From Linepithema humile (lineage: Eukaryota > Arthropoda > Insecta > Hymenoptera > Formicidae): a stretch of DNA of 64,000 nucleotides. This document shows positions 25,401-39,911 of this stretch, piece after piece. Below the pieces are notes generated by a model. That model made no database searches. It was not told the origin of the DNA and saw only the letters and a program-made list of their open reading frames with translations. Position 1 is the first letter of the stretch. Each line of letters opens with the position of its first letter. The DNA is taken from positions 6,014,001 to 6,078,000 of the forward strand of contig NC_090128.1 of NCBI RefSeq assembly GCF_040581485.1. The letters are read 5' to 3'. A program made the position numbers and the translations under genes.

Positions 25401-28400
25401 AAAACGGAAATTTTATAAAATAAGTGCATTCTAAAGGATTTGATTTTAAAAATGTTGGGAGTAAATTTTTTTAATAAATATCAGAAATATTGTTGGAAAG
25501 TAATATAAATTTGTTAACAATCTCTAATTATCTCTTACGTAATATAATAATAAAATTTCTCTATAATTTGAAGATAATATTTCCTAAAAGATAAAATTTA
25601 TGAAGTAATCTCCTCTATGATTACTGATCCGATTAGTATAACAAGCTTCCGCGAATTATTCGAGGTATGATTTTGAATGAGATTTATGCAAAGTAGGTTT
25701 TCCTTGGCTTCATTATGTATCACTTAAGGTAAACAGGTTTTGCGTTCTTGCGAAATGAAACACTTAAAGCCGAAGAATAGGATAAAAAGAATCTGATAAG
25801 ATAAGAGGATTAAAATGACCACGGCTGGGTTTTCCGTCATATTGTCATTTGTAATCCGTACCTTATCATCTGACAACATTGTTTATGTTTTTTAATTTTT
25901 AATTTTTGAATGAGCGAATTGCGAGATTTTATAAATGATGTATTCAACGTGACGATCGTGACGAGACACGGTGAAATGTGTGCATCGTAACTAAAAGAAA
26001 GAAAAACGGGAACGCACGATCATTCAAGATGTTTAACATGCACGAGACATAATTTTCAAGCTGGAGCACATAAGTGCGCTCGATGAGTTCTGGCAAGGGA
26101 GTGAGTCGGTCAAACTCGAAAAACATGTTATTCAAATGAGGGACTCGTAATAAAAACGAACAGGTCGTAATGAAATGACACATTGAATAAACCGAGTTTA
26201 AAGCTTGTCTTTTTTCCCTTTGTATTACCATCAATATTTCCCTGCTTTGACATATTTCTGATTGAATATTGAATTTTTCGTGCTATTTTTATGGATTTTT
26301 TTATCGATTTGGAACAGACTTTCATCAGTATTGTATTTAATTAAGGCTTATTTATTTTATTAGTAGAAAACGTTTCAATTAACATTTTTCTCAAATATCA
26401 GTTGATATCTATTGATCTGGTGTTCAAAATATATAGAATAGAATTTTGATAAAGGAAAGAAGTCTATAGATAAAATTTTGTCTGCACTGTTTCCGAATGT
26501 CGTGTAAACATCTTTTTCGGTTTTATGATTAAAGCAAGACGATAACAAATTCATGGTAAAGTGGTCTGACTCGTCGTCAGTCGACGTGCTTCCTTCGCAG
26601 CGTACGTTCTCGCAGGAGAAATGCAATTGTTGTCGCGCAAGTTATTCCGTGCGGCGTCAAATTAGTTTCGTCACACGCTGGAGTTTAATATCGATCCGTC
26701 GTCGGTAAGTTGTTCATATTGTCGGAGCTCGGCTCTGCAGTGCAGGAGTTATCGCGACTTAACGGAAGCGCGGAGTTATAATCCTTCACCCTTCGTTCCC
26801 CAAGAAACCCTACTAATCCTCCATCCGGAGATTACCGGCTTCGCAGCACTTACGGCGATTAGTTACAGCGGAATACGGTGGTCCCTGCGGCAAGTGTGAG
26901 GTATCGGTGTATATAACAAAGTAGTAATAGCATTTAGTAGAGATGCCTTATCCAATAGTAAAGCAAAAAGAATACCTGCATCTCTTATATGTTTACAATG
27001 TGTACAGACTACAAAATTAAACCTGTACTTTCGTGGTTTAATACCGTATATTTATACAAATAAGCTCAGCAATTCTTCAATTACCTTGGAATAATATTTG
27101 GCGAATTATGTTGCTTTATTTTCGCTAGTAAAATTAACATACTTTTTATTTTGTATTTATTTTCTCTTCTCTTATTTTTCTTACTTAGCATCTTCTTTTG
27201 ATCTCTCGATTCTTTCAACTAATTATGTATTGTTGTGTATTTTATTTCGAAGATTCTCGGCTATTCTTGAACGAAAAGAAAACGGAGTTTAATTGTTATG
27301 TATTAGATTGTAGTGTGCAAAATATTTGTGTAAAGAAAGCGACACGGAAAGAAAGTGTCACAAATCGTAGGTGATAGTTCTTAACACGGACAGGAACGAA
27401 ACAGTTATTTTAACACTCAGTATTCTATAAGCTGCACGAACGTTTACAAACTACTTATAAATTTCCATCGTTTCTTGCAGAAATAGCAGTATATTTCTCA
27501 TCATTGTTTGCATAGTATATTGCGATTCGTGCAAGCAAGATGTCGTTGGGAAATAATACGACGTGATAAAAGATGAATGTTGTGAGTGGCATTTTCTCGA
27601 GAAATATCGCTCGTGTCAGGAAAGCGTGAACGTGACCTCAAAGAAACTCTGTTTTGCAGGAACAGTGGACCTAACACAGGTATTTTCTGCGAATATTTTC
27701 TGTATGTCTGGGCATAAGATAATGTCTCTGTACAAATTGTTATATGGAGAACACGTAGCTTAGCTCAATAATACTTAAAAGCCACGTCGATGATTGTAAA
27801 GCTATCATTTTGCAAGTGAAATATTAGCGGCTTTACAGCTGTCAATTGTGCATGAGCCGCACAATTTTGTTCGTGTACATCGGTTACTATAGTTAATAAT
27901 TTCATAATTATAATTTTTTTCCACGATGATTACAGATATGAATTTTAGCAATTTACTCAATTGAAAGATAATGTTTCTGCGATTACACAGATACTTTCTA
28001 TTGTATAGTCTTGTTTTTAATTAAAATACACAGGTGACAACACACGTGTAATAGAAATTAGTTACAATACTTGTCAGTGAAGTGATTTTACAAAGCGCTT
28101 TTAACGAAGGATATAATTAGATCTATTTTTTAAAACTGAATAATTTTAATCAATTTAATAATTCACTTGAATACTTATTGCAAATTTTCATCAAACAAAA
28201 TTGTTGTACCTATGAAAATAGCTCTGCTTGTCGTTCAGCATTATAACGTCAATAATTAAATATTAAATATCACTCGTTTCTCGATCACACACGTGCGATA
28301 ATACCCGAAAGGGTTTGAATTCTCGCAGTTGCAACGAACAATATGACGTGTAGACCATTGTGAGCCATTGTGAGCTTAACTCGTGTCATTTCGCTTCGAT

Positions 28401-31400
28401 TGGCCACGAACGAAATTATTATCGATGCTATAGACTGTGCCGTGCAACAGTATACTCTTATAATAATCTGTTTGCTACTTGTATTAGTTCTCTGTCTAGA
28501 ATATACAGACAGAAAATATAAAACCCATAAGAAAGTGATTATATTTCCTCAAAGTTATGTTAATTTAATCTAAAAATAAACACACAGTGATAAATATTAG
28601 TTCATTCTCTATGCATAAGCTATTAAGTTATATTAAGCTCCACGCGCTATAAATAGTAGAGTGTTCTCAAGTAACGTGTGTGCTTCGTAGTGGCGAGGAT
28701 CATGCCACTGATCCGCACGGGACGGCTAACGTGTTAATTACACGTCACAGTTTCGCGCTATTTATTCGAAGTCATGATCGCTCCGCATCCTCGTGCGCTG
28801 ACACGTTAAGTTAGCTGTCTTGAACTCGCCACATATACGAGATACAGTTTCCATCGCGCCGCGATGCCAACTGCTCGATAATTACATATCTGTATCTACA
28901 TGCGTATCTACGGACTAAGAGATCTCCGCGCGAGATCTGTTACTCGAGATTGACCTTACAGCCAATTTATACATTCGCCTTCGACGAGAGATCAAGGATC
29001 GTCCCGAAGATACTGCTTGCAAATTGGCGGAAAATAAGCGTAGAGCAAGATTATTGACGTGATAAATTTGATCTCAATGATCAGCATTGAAGATCATGTG
29101 TTTCACATTTAATTAGCGTGAAATATAGAATTGTGCAAATAATTGGAATTATATATATATTAAATTATACATTTAATTTATATAATTTTAAATAATTAAT
29201 GTTTTTACATATTCTAATGTCCACCATTTAGCGCATTACAATTCTTTTTCGAAATTGTTGCGCATGCCAATTAAGTGAAATAAAACATTAATGAATTCTT
29301 CATAAAAGAATTTTAACATCCCACAAATTCTTCTTTATACCGCGTTCGATTTTTATTATCGTGCACGCACATAGTTTTACAAGCATCCACTGCCGAGAGT
29401 TTTACTTCGTACTTATCGGATTAAAAGAGATCTTAACATGGTACAGAGGAGTATCAGACTCTCCAGCGAGACTGACGCGAATGAGTAACTAATGACGATC
29501 CTCGATTGCGGAAAATGCGCGGTACCAGCACCTGCATTTTATTGCTTCCATTAAAGTCGATCGTTGTAATGCGCTCCCGGGTAACAAAGACTGGTTTTTC
29601 TCATAATTGCCCGACAGTTAACGAATCTTGCTGCGCGCGCGTCTTTTGTCGTTTCAATTCTTAGCACTGTCAACCTTTGTTCGAGATCTCCCCCATCTTA
29701 CAGAAACGAAAAAATAAATAGCTGAGGAAAAAAGGCTTTCACATTCTACAAATTAAAAATATTGAATTTATTGGATAGAAAATTAATATTTTTTTTGTGC
29801 GAAAACTGAGTCAACGTTACTTTGGCCTTAGAATATCAAATCGATGTTGGTAACAGAATTAGAAGCTGTTAACCTTCAAATTGATATAGGTTCTATTTTT
29901 TTGCACTTTATCGCTTTCTTTATGTCGTCTGTTCGTTTCTTCTTCTTTCAGCCTGACTCAGGCTAAATTCATTGTGTTCCACACCGGATCTCCACAAACC
30001 ACTGCAATGTCTAGAAAAACTGGAAACGAAAGCAAAAAAGGATAATGACTTTAGCATTGAGAGTTATAGAAACTTTAATGAGTAATTTCAGTACATACAC
30101 ATCTTACACAGAGCATTTCATGTTATTAACTATGGAACGGTGCCACTGACACCCTTTTGTACCTTGCGACAATACACCGTGCTATCTTGATTACACGCTA
30201 ACAGTCGCTCAGCGCTGCGCAGCGAACTGTCCTGGTATTTGCGAGTTACACGCTTTGTAGGACGATAATCGCTCTGTTACAAAACGATTAATCCGGATCG
30301 CTCATTTTTCTCCCCCTGCTCGCTCCGTTCTGCTTTAACACATCGACGAGTCACGATCGAATCGCTCTTTCTTCTCTCCGTTGGTGCGGGCCAGCTGCTA
30401 TTAGACGGCGGCTCCTCGCAGCTGCCGGCGTCACTTGGTTATAAATTTTACAGTCAACCACTCCGTCGATGGTGCGCCAGCGCCGGTTATTTTGACTTTT
30501 TATATGCTCACCTATCTACATGTCTCGCCGCAAATCGATAATGAAAAGAACGCGTAACGATAAATCTGCAGGATCGCAGAAGGTGGCGATTTAAATTTCA
30601 CGGTGATTCTGAAAGCAGAAGACTAATGCCCGACTTGAACTCTCTGCATTTCGGAGGTCGAAATAAACCTGTACGCTGCACATAAATTTCTTATATTTGT
30701 AATTTCGCAGATATAAACTCGTATATTTTTGCAATAAATACTATGACTATATTTCGAGTTTTGTTTATCTAAATCTAAAATTCGCGCTTAACAATTTAAA
30801 ATATACTTTCTTTTCGGGAACATCAAAATTTTTTTATCTTTTCTGAAAATTACATTTTTTAATCATAGAATTGGAAATGTAACGAAGACACTTGTTTGGA
30901 AGATAGTTTCTATGATAGCTTAACTTTTCTAACGTGCTCTTTATTGCGTTTAATTATTAATTTACGTTTTTAAATATTATACTTAGCCGTTTTAGCAGTC
31001 AAGACATTTTTATCTTAAAGAAGCATGATACATTATTCCATACTTATCAGATTACTTTGTCGAGTCGACATGACAATTTAGTTGTCATTTTATGTTACAC
31101 GATGTGGGATTTTTAGGTAGATGGAAAAATAGATAATGCAAAGGGGGTTAAAACCTTCATCTCGATGATAACCGGTTTCCGCGGAATCGCTCCTGTAACT
31201 ATTTCACGTAGCCATCATTTTAGTTTCCGCCTCAGTCTCGTCAGGATCAAGCAGCTCGCGCCTCGAGGGTCCTTGTCTTTTTCCGAGATTCCTGCACGCT
31301 ACGTGACTGGAAAGAAAGGACTAAAAGACAGATATTACGAAGTAACTCGTATTTTAACCGTCCGACATTTCTTATTAAGTGTGCTTTGACACGTACTTGT

Positions 31401-34400
31401 ACATTATTTTTAGAATATTATCTTTAATATTTTACATTTTGAATTTCTTGATTTTTCCCATTTCTATATTTTCGTATTCTTAGGGTTTTGCTTCTTACGC
31501 TTCGAAATCTGCTTAACTTATAATCTGAACAAATATAAGATCTTTTGAAGGCTAAAATTCGTGCCTTTCCGAATCTTTATGGAATTAGACTTTTCTCCGT
31601 TTTAAATTATCGTGATAAATTGAAAGAATTAGAAAACATAATCTCTGAATTGCTCTCTAGAAATTACTACCTGTGGAATTTTTAGACCTGTAAATTCTTC
31701 GAATTATCTCAAAAGACGCCTTAGCCTTGGATATTCTAAGAACTAGAAAGGACCAGGGGAGAAAAAATATTTGTCGTTTTTCAATAACACTTTTTGCAGA
31801 TCTCTTTACAATTAAGATTTTATATAATAATGAAAATTTATGACATAACTCGGTATTAATATCACTGTCAAATATTTTAGTTTCCAAGACGAATGAGATG
31901 ATCATAGTGGATGAAATTCAAATTTAACAACATCCCCACGACAGCAAGACGTGTATTGTGCATCGCCGCTAATTCGTTCCGAAAACCTGCATCCTTATGT
32001 GTGCACGCGGTCGCGTGAATCGCGCGCATAGATTAACGCGCGCTGCGTACAGTGTTACTTGTTAACTTGTTACGTGTTCGTCCGGCGTGCATTGCCGGGC
32101 ACACGTTATAATGCCGTGAGGAGGGAGGAGGCACCCCGTTCGTGTTGGCGAACACTCATGCGATTGCGTCTATGAATATATTCATGAGCGGTAAACATGG
32201 CGCTCAAAGCTCCCACCTCCCTTATCCTCCCTCATCATTGTCCATCTGTTCCTCCCTCCTTTCCGATTCTTCTCGCCCACCCGCTATACCGGTGGTTTTA
32301 ATCGAATCGACTCATCGTTTGATCGGCAATTAAATTAATAAACGCGCGGTTGCGGACGAGAGCGCTTCTCGCCTCCATCAACGTTACGACGCGAATCTTC
32401 TTGTCGTCTGTAATTTCCGCAGTAGATCCGAATCTACTCGTCGAACATCCGAACGCTTGTCGCGCGATACCCGGCACCGTCGTCCGCGTTTAAGGATCAT
32501 TACTTCTCTCTTGTTACCATCGCGCCGGAGGAAGCCTGGGAGCCATATTGCAGTCGGAAACCCTCCTCAACTTTCCTGCTTCTCTTTGTCCGCCCAATAA
32601 GACCGCCCGACGCTTCGCTCTCTCTTTCTCTCTCTCTCTCTCTCTCCGCCGTGCTTTTATTCGCGTTCGGCTTCTCTGTCTCCCCTTTTGATCCTTCCTC
32701 TCTTCCTCACTTTGCGGTTTTCTGTGTATACCGGGTGGCGCACAACGTGTCGCACACGTGCCACTACGTTTCGTATAATTCGATGGAAATCGCTCGCGTG
32801 TCGGAAATCGTTGCCACGAATGGATTTTATGGCGTTGAATGTTGCGACGTGGGTATCTACTACGTTTCGTAAGTTCGATATTTTTATACGAGGGAATATC
32901 GAAAAGTAACGTTTTCGATTGCTTCACAGGAATCGAGAAAAGTTTTTTTTACTTTTCTTTAGTATATCGAGTACTGAATAATACCGTCATTTTCAAACTC
33001 TGCATTTTGCCTATAGCAAAGTCTTAAAATAAAACTTTGAAACAAATAATGTTATAACGGGACGTCTGCTACCTGAAAAAACCTGGAATTCTCGGGGAAT
33101 TCTTTCTTGTCTGGAAAAATCAGAGAAATTTTTTTCGATAAATCAGTAGATATCCCCTGTATAAGAAATACTTATAAATCTTTCATAAATGCTTTTTCAT
33201 ATTCTCAGAGAAAATAAGAAAAAATAGAGATAGAGGAAAAGAGGGAGGAAGAAAAGAGAATATGCGTGTGTGTACTAATTGAGTGTATTACTCTACACGT
33301 ATAATTCCGGTATTTCTTTACATCCTGTTTCTTAGTGCGCCTCATTGTGTCCTCAGCGACACTTCTCTACTGTGTGTAAGTATATTTACGTTTCTCTCCC
33401 TCCTTTTATTTCGTGACGCATCCGCCCTGGTTTCCCAGCTTCTCCTGGCCTACGCCCTTTCTTTTTGTTGTTTTATTATTATAGTCCTTTCTTCTCATTT
33501 TTGTCCTCGTTGTGCGACTTCTTAAGACGCTCTCTTTCTCATTCTCATTCTCAAAAGTAATATAGCATTTCCATTCTTTCTTTTTCTATGGTCTTTTCTC
33601 CTCATCCTCTTCTTCTCGTTAGAATTCGTGAAACTGATTCTTTAAGTGTTCCTACAATAACTTGTCTTCGGTGAAAGAAAGCGTAAAAGTTTCCGACATC
33701 CTATTATTTCCATTTTTGCAAGCAAGATTTTTTTTCTCACAGCCCCCTTTTTCTGTTGTTAACAATTTGTTTTTTTATTTTTGCGACACATTTTGTTTCT
33801 AACTTTTCCAAATATCTTTTTAATCAATCACACACTATGTCGCTTTATATTTACATTTATATATTTTTTTAAAATATAACAATACTCTCTGCATTTCTTC
33901 CTATTTTCGTACATTATTGTCGCTTACTCACAATTAAACCAATTGTGTGTTACTTATTATTACTATATTATACGTTCACATTTATTTCCCCTTATAACAT
34001 AGATGTACCATGTGCTATTTCACCGTACGCCTGAAGAGATTTGGTCTCGAGGCGAGATAAAATTCCCCTCTTTTCCTCCTCCACCGTAAGGGACGCAAGG
34101 TCTGGATTGACTCGTGCTTCCCCTTCGTGTTCATCTTGGGACCCTCGTAAAGCCTGTCTCCCTCGGGCTTAAAGGACAGGCAGCTCTCGCAATGGTGAGA
34201 TTTCTCTTCTCGGAGTCTTTCTCTTCGTGTATGCCGGAATGCTTGGCTGTTTCTCTGTATGACACCATATTCGACGATAACTATAGACGACACGTTTCCT
34301 ATGGGTTTGTTTTCGCTCGATGAACGATCTGGAAGATGAACGAGCCGATAACTCTATTATATTTCTCCGGCGAAGGAATATCTTGCGTGGAATAGATGTG

Positions 34401-35209
34401 ACACGACGATACCGAATCCACGCGCTAAATCAAGAAGGTTCAATATAACCGAGTTCAGTGTAGAACACAATTTATTGGGATTTGCTCGATTGTCTTGAGA
34501 AAAGCGTTGAGTGCTTGTAATACGGAGGATAATATTGTAAAAACGACAACAGGTTATATTTGAGGAGAGTAAGAAGTCTGCGAAATAAGTGAAGATCAGT
34601 GTGTGTATAATGGTAAGTACATATCTGTGGCTTGGTACAAGAAGTGATTAAGTTATTTTTATCTATAATCTTAATTGGAGCTTAAATATGCAAAAATTGC
34701 ATATGTCACTCCGTCATATATATATATATATAATAAGCATGTTGCTATTTAGTTAAGTCTATTCAAAAAATACTTATGGCTGCGAGAAATCTTCCAACTG
34801 AGGTTATGGAACTGACTTAAGGACTTCTTATACCAAGCTACAGAATATAATGCTGGAAGTATCGTTGATATTTTTCTCTTTTTATTTAAAGCAAAAATAT
34901 ACTGCGTAAAAAAAGTTGGAAAATATTTTTCTACGCTGATGGAAATGTGTTTGTGTGCTGCATGGCGAAGCCAGCGGGATTAAAAAATTGAATAATAATA
35001 GTACCTTGATCGTTATTCATTTACCGTCGAATCCTGCGCTCGCATACGTCGTAAAAACGTTCGAGACGACAAGCTTGTTACGGCGTGTGTAATATTGACT
35101 AGACAACCGATCCGTCATCCACATTCGAACGGATTGATATGCTGTTTTCAGCAGACATAAAATCACTTTTAGACAGATTGTATTTGCATGATATTATACG
35201 TACACGGGG

Positions 35210-35980
35210 ACAAACGTTGCCGATATTGTCATCGTTGTCGCCGTTGTCAGCGTCGATCGCGCTCCGTAAATAAGAGGAAAATGCAAAACGTGGCGTCCCG
35301 ATATTACGCGCCGTGTGCTGTGGCGTTTATACGAACTCGCATTCGCCGAGTATAATACGCCGAGCGCACTTTGTCTCTCGCAAAGTCTCCTCCTGTCTTC
35401 ATCCCCGCGTCACCCCCTCGATGCCTGTCGGTTACTTATATATCCGCCGGTCTCTTCTCTCTCCATCTCCTGCCCTTCGCTATGGCTTCTTCCATCGACG
35501 CAGCAGGCTTGAAACGGCAGTAATCTCCCTTTCCCCCTCTCCGCTGTCGGTCTTCTATAGCCGATCATAAAATAGTTACAACTCGTCCACGCCGCTTCTT
35601 GCACTCGCGCGCACACGTACGCGGCGACCTACACACTTGAGCGTGCACATATAAAGCGAGCGTGGTCATCCGCACACCACATTCGTACACAAATGCAATC
35701 ACCTACACGTCGTCGAAGCGGATAGTATACGGACGCAGCCGTCACACTGAGTCACGTATATGCAAATACATGACCATCCGCGCACTGAAATACGCACACA
35801 AACGCAGCCGTAGCTCGAGCGCGAGGCGAACAGCGAAATTGACGGCGATCCGTGATTGTTCCACCGCAAATTGCATTCTAGGTAGTACCTACGTAAGCGT
35901 CGAGAGAAGAGCTGTGCACGGTTATCATCGGCACTGTCGGCCGATGAAAATTCTATGGAGGACGCTTTAATCCGCGGGAA
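35210..35980. other. CpG-rich island inside intron 1
   Basis: This stretch of about 770 bp is rich in CpG and in ACACA/CGCA-type words, and lies between AT-rich flanks. Several overlapping short frames are open here because stops are scarce in GC-rich DNA. None shows a recognisable domain. It could be an internal promoter or enhancer. Confidence 0.3.
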
Positions 35981-38900
35981 TCGTTTAACTCTTTGATTAG
36001 ATTCTTCTTCTCGATTTTACGATTAATCCAATATAAAGCGCGAAAAATTGGCTATATATAAACTTAAAAAAAAAAATAGCATTTTTATTTAAAAATATAT
36101 GTAAATATAAAAACAAGTTAATTCAGCAAGAATGTCAGTTTGCATTCTCATCTTACATTACTCGATATAGATGTTTGCACATAGACATATATTTGCACAA
36201 TACTGTAGTATGAATATACGTCATGCGTTTTTAGCAGACATTTGAGAATTTTTTTACATACCTCAATTATCTAGATTGTTTGATATCACTTTGGTTAGTA
36301 TAACAACTGCTGTACGAACTGCATGATTGATTATCTGAAAGGAATAATGAAGGAGCCGTTTTAGCAAGAAATAATGCGGCAAAATTTTGTAGTAACTTGT
36401 TTCACAATTCTATTATTATTGATGAATTATAAACAACATTCCCGTTATTCGATTATATTTCTTTATTTATCGTTTTTTCGTGTAACAATTTATTGTATTC
36501 TATTCACCGATTTTATCGAGAATGAATGCAATAAAGAACAATATTCTCTCCGTTCAATTTATATGCCGCTTAATTAATCATCATATTATTCATCTAGTCG
36601 TCAATTTTATCGCAATACCGGCAGCGCGAGTATAAAGCGGTAGTTTATATGCTATGTGCGCTCTAAAGTGCGCCAGAAATTCTCGACTGCGCTTTTTGTC
36701 GCATCGGGAAACGTGAACAAGAGTTCAATTTTAACTCTCGAAAGGTTAAAAAGGATTTTTCAATCGTGTCGATGCGCGAGCGTTTATCACTCAACGCGTT
36801 GGATCCATATAGCGCGCTGACAAGAGCTCTTCAAATATGTATCACACATGTATCTTGATTCTTTAGTTTTATTCTCGTTTTATCCGCGCGACATTTTGCA
36901 TACTTTAATACAGTAACTCTCGTAGTCTTTGCGAGTCTTGCTCGTAACAGTATTCTTCTCTACGTTTCTCTGAAACTCGCATCAATTGTTTCTTGCGAAT
37001 TATTTGCTGCTGTTTCGTGCTCGTGTAAAAAACACTGCGGAATAATTAATGAATTTCGTTGAATCGAGAAACAGATATTAAAATGGTAATTGCGAAAATG
37101 AGTTACCATTATTTTCACCTCTGTAAATTGCAATTTAAGTCTCTTGTATGTGAAACAAATAAAATAGGCGAACATTTATGTAAAAGTAGCGCGCAATGAT
37201 AAAACTCAATATTTATTCATTTTTAATACTTTTAACGATATTTATTTTATGGTAAATATTATACTTTTCAATATTTTTCTGTTTTATTGTCGATTTCAAA
37301 CATTTCTGTCATATCTTTTAGATGCCTGAGAGATATCGATATCTTTGTGTACTGTTTAAGCTTTGTAAGCACTTTTTTCTCTGTATTCCGATATACGTCA
37401 CGTAATGACACGACGTCGTCTTTTTTTTATTATCATAGCGTGCTGCACAAGCTCATTGACAATGCTCCAATGTGTTTCCTTTCTCTCGCAAGCTGTCACA
37501 TCTTGCGTTTCACGGCTGTTCTTTCGCATCACTGACTCGTCGACTCGTCGTCGTCGTCTTAACAGGGCGAAGTAGTTTCACACCAGAACAATGGCACGAT
37601 TACGTCGATCCACATTGTACATTATGAGAGGTAACGCGCGCCGCTTCTGTAATTATGGAAACCAAGCATAAACTCCGCGATTTGCATTTCAAACTACTAT
37701 TGTAATCTCAGGCCCGATTGTAAGGCGGCCGCGTGCTTATTCCTCCGTACTTTTACTCACCTCTTGATCTCGTCCTTTATGTAAGATGTCCTGAAATTGC
37801 CGCTCTCACATTCAGTTACGAATTCCTCAATCAATTTAACGTCGGTTTTATTTTGTCATGCAGCTTGAAAACCGCGTAGACAATAATGCCGAACGATGTA
37901 GAGATATATTGCGACATCGGCGATATTTAAATCCCGCGGGATGAATAAGTGAAAAATCGAAAACATATGAAAAAGTTATGTGCGCGCTGTTCGGAACTGC
38001 ATCGCTAATTAGCGCGTTAATCATGTGGGGCACCGCTAATTGCTCTCAGTGCTCCGGCTGCGCGCTGATTTTGTTTTCCGAAATAGAAATTTGTTTGCAT
38101 CGAGCCGCGAAAATTACTGCGATCAACAGAGCGCATTCATTCAGCAGACATCTCGCTAATTGCTTTTAAATCCGCTATAAACCGGATTACGGCTTCTCGC
38201 CCATATCAATGCAATATTATATACTTAAGTGCATGCTATATAATATATATTTAACTAATAATATAATAAAAATAGCAAGTGAAACAACGGTATTAATCGT
38301 AAGTTATTAATAATTATAATTATTATACAGATAACAAAATAATATATAAATTGAATAATATTTAACAAACAAAAATCTACCGTATTGCAATAATCAAGGC
38401 GCGACAACACATAAATATAGCTTTAGCAATATTGCGCAAAAGCAGATACGGAAACGTATGTAATGCGGATAAAAATACTCGTAATGGAAAACTATGAAAG
38501 AGAATAAAGGAAATTTTATCATGCAGTCAGGACTCTTTAAATGCCGTCTGTAAATACCCAGGTGTAAGTCAGAATCGATAGCTTCTATTATGCTCTCTAT
38601 ATTCTAACGGGATGACATGTTCGCAATTTCTAGTGCACGATATGATAGATGTGCTCGATACGCGAAAATCAACCTTTAACGCTCTTGCCCGGTCGAGTTT
38701 CTATTTGCACGCTGGTGTAAACGGCCGTGGCAGTAACCGCATTTCCAACCGTCCTTTCGGCGAAATATTGGTTGACCGGTATTTCCATAAACAACGAACG
38801 ATGTGAACATGAACAGCGTCACAAGCGAGCAACGCTGCGCAAGTATACCATGGCGCGCGGCCAACGTTAATTGGGTCTCCCCTAATTGCTTTTATATCCT

Positions 38901-39787
38901 CGACTGCGTTTCGTCGCGCCTCCAAGCTATTCGGCTACAAACCGAGTGCATTTTCCGCGCGTGCGCCTCCAGTAATCGAATTATATCGATTTCCAAAATG
39001 ATGCGACAATATTCCGCTGCCGCGGCGATATTTCCCGATAGAGTAGTGTTTTTGAAAAGCCGAAAATTCCGGTTGATAGAGATATCTTGTTAACACCTTT
39101 GTAAAGTTGCTGTGTCAAAATGACTCGTCACGCGATAGTCATGCGATGCGTATTATGATGCACAAATATGTAAAAATAATATATATATTAGAGGCAACAT
39201 TTTATTCATTTTTATACTTTAGAATCTTTTATCATAACATTTGATAGGCCTAGAATTTTTAAATTTACATCTTACTGCGATGCATTGAAATCTTATATTT
39301 TAAGCAAAGAAATAGTCCAGACTTGTTAATCAGCTGAAATTAAAAACTAAAATGTATAAAGAAATGGTTTAAGTTCTTACATAAAAGTAGTAAAATTAAT
39401 TAATTTCTCTTATTACCAATATTTGCCGATAATTACAGAGATACATAATTATTAATGTAAAGCTTATTGAATTAAATATGATGAAACGTAAATTGTAAAT
39501 TTTATTTTAATCAGTTGTACTTTTTTATATTATATTTGATATTTTTAAGACTAAATTGCGTGCGCTACACGTACGCAATGTAATGTTTTAGTATATATTA
39601 AGATTTATGTTACAATAACAAGAGCAAATAGATGCACGAATGTGCAGTTTTTATTAGAAGACTACATCATAGTAGTATTTCGTAATATGATGCAAAATGG
39701 CATCGCATGATATGCGATACGCTCGGTACTAATGTTGCACCTACACGTGATATCAGGGTTAACCATTTGATGAATTTTGTGTTGCAG

Positions 39788-39911
39788 GACATGTCCGACG
39801 TGTGCGTTGGGACCAGCGTGGGGACCATTACGGAACCGGAGTGTTTGGGACCTTGCGAGCCCGGCACCTCCGTCACCCTCGAGGGTATCGTTTGGCACGA
39901 GACTGAAGGAG
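39788..39911 (+). CDS. sbb: sbb coding exon 2 (residues 598-638 plus one base)
   Basis: This is a short 124-nt exon between the TTGTGTTGCAG acceptor and the G|GTAAGAACC donor. It enters in phase 0 and leaves in phase 1. It encodes DMSDVCVGTSVGTITEPECL followed by GPCEPGTSVTLEGIVWHETEG. This is the beginning of the most strongly conserved block of the ZNF608/ZNF609/Scribbler family, and it continues directly into exon 3. The short exon is the best single diagnostic for the gene. Its cysteines (in DVC, PEC and GPC) are conserved in the family as I recall it. The biochemical role of this block is not well defined; it is probably protein-binding. Confidence 0.93.

Larger units (their letters stand above)
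2374..39787 (+). other. Intron 1 of sbb (about 37.4 kb)
   Basis: The intron runs from GTAAGTG at 2374 to the TTGTGTTGCAG acceptor ending at 39787. It is mostly AT-rich non-coding DNA. The frames open in it are short, often low-complexity, and match no protein family I recognise. It contains microsatellites (7555-7624, 9556-9625, 16700-16730), a 9-bp tandem repeat (13699-13734), a diverged ~190-bp tandem repeat (15420-16265), a spaced direct repeat (20615-20965), and CpG-rich islands near 13360-13525, 18067-18620, 22070-22400, 30190-30600, 32000-32830, 35210-35980 and 38590-39100. I found no tRNA, known microRNA or transposase. Large first introns in developmental regulators usually hold enhancers, and that is the likeliest content here. 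Confidence 0.85.

Noticed and set aside
32514..32927. 137-codon - strand frame in intron 1
   Set aside because: Arg/Lys/Glu-rich part comes from a (CT)n run; no domain or splice context.
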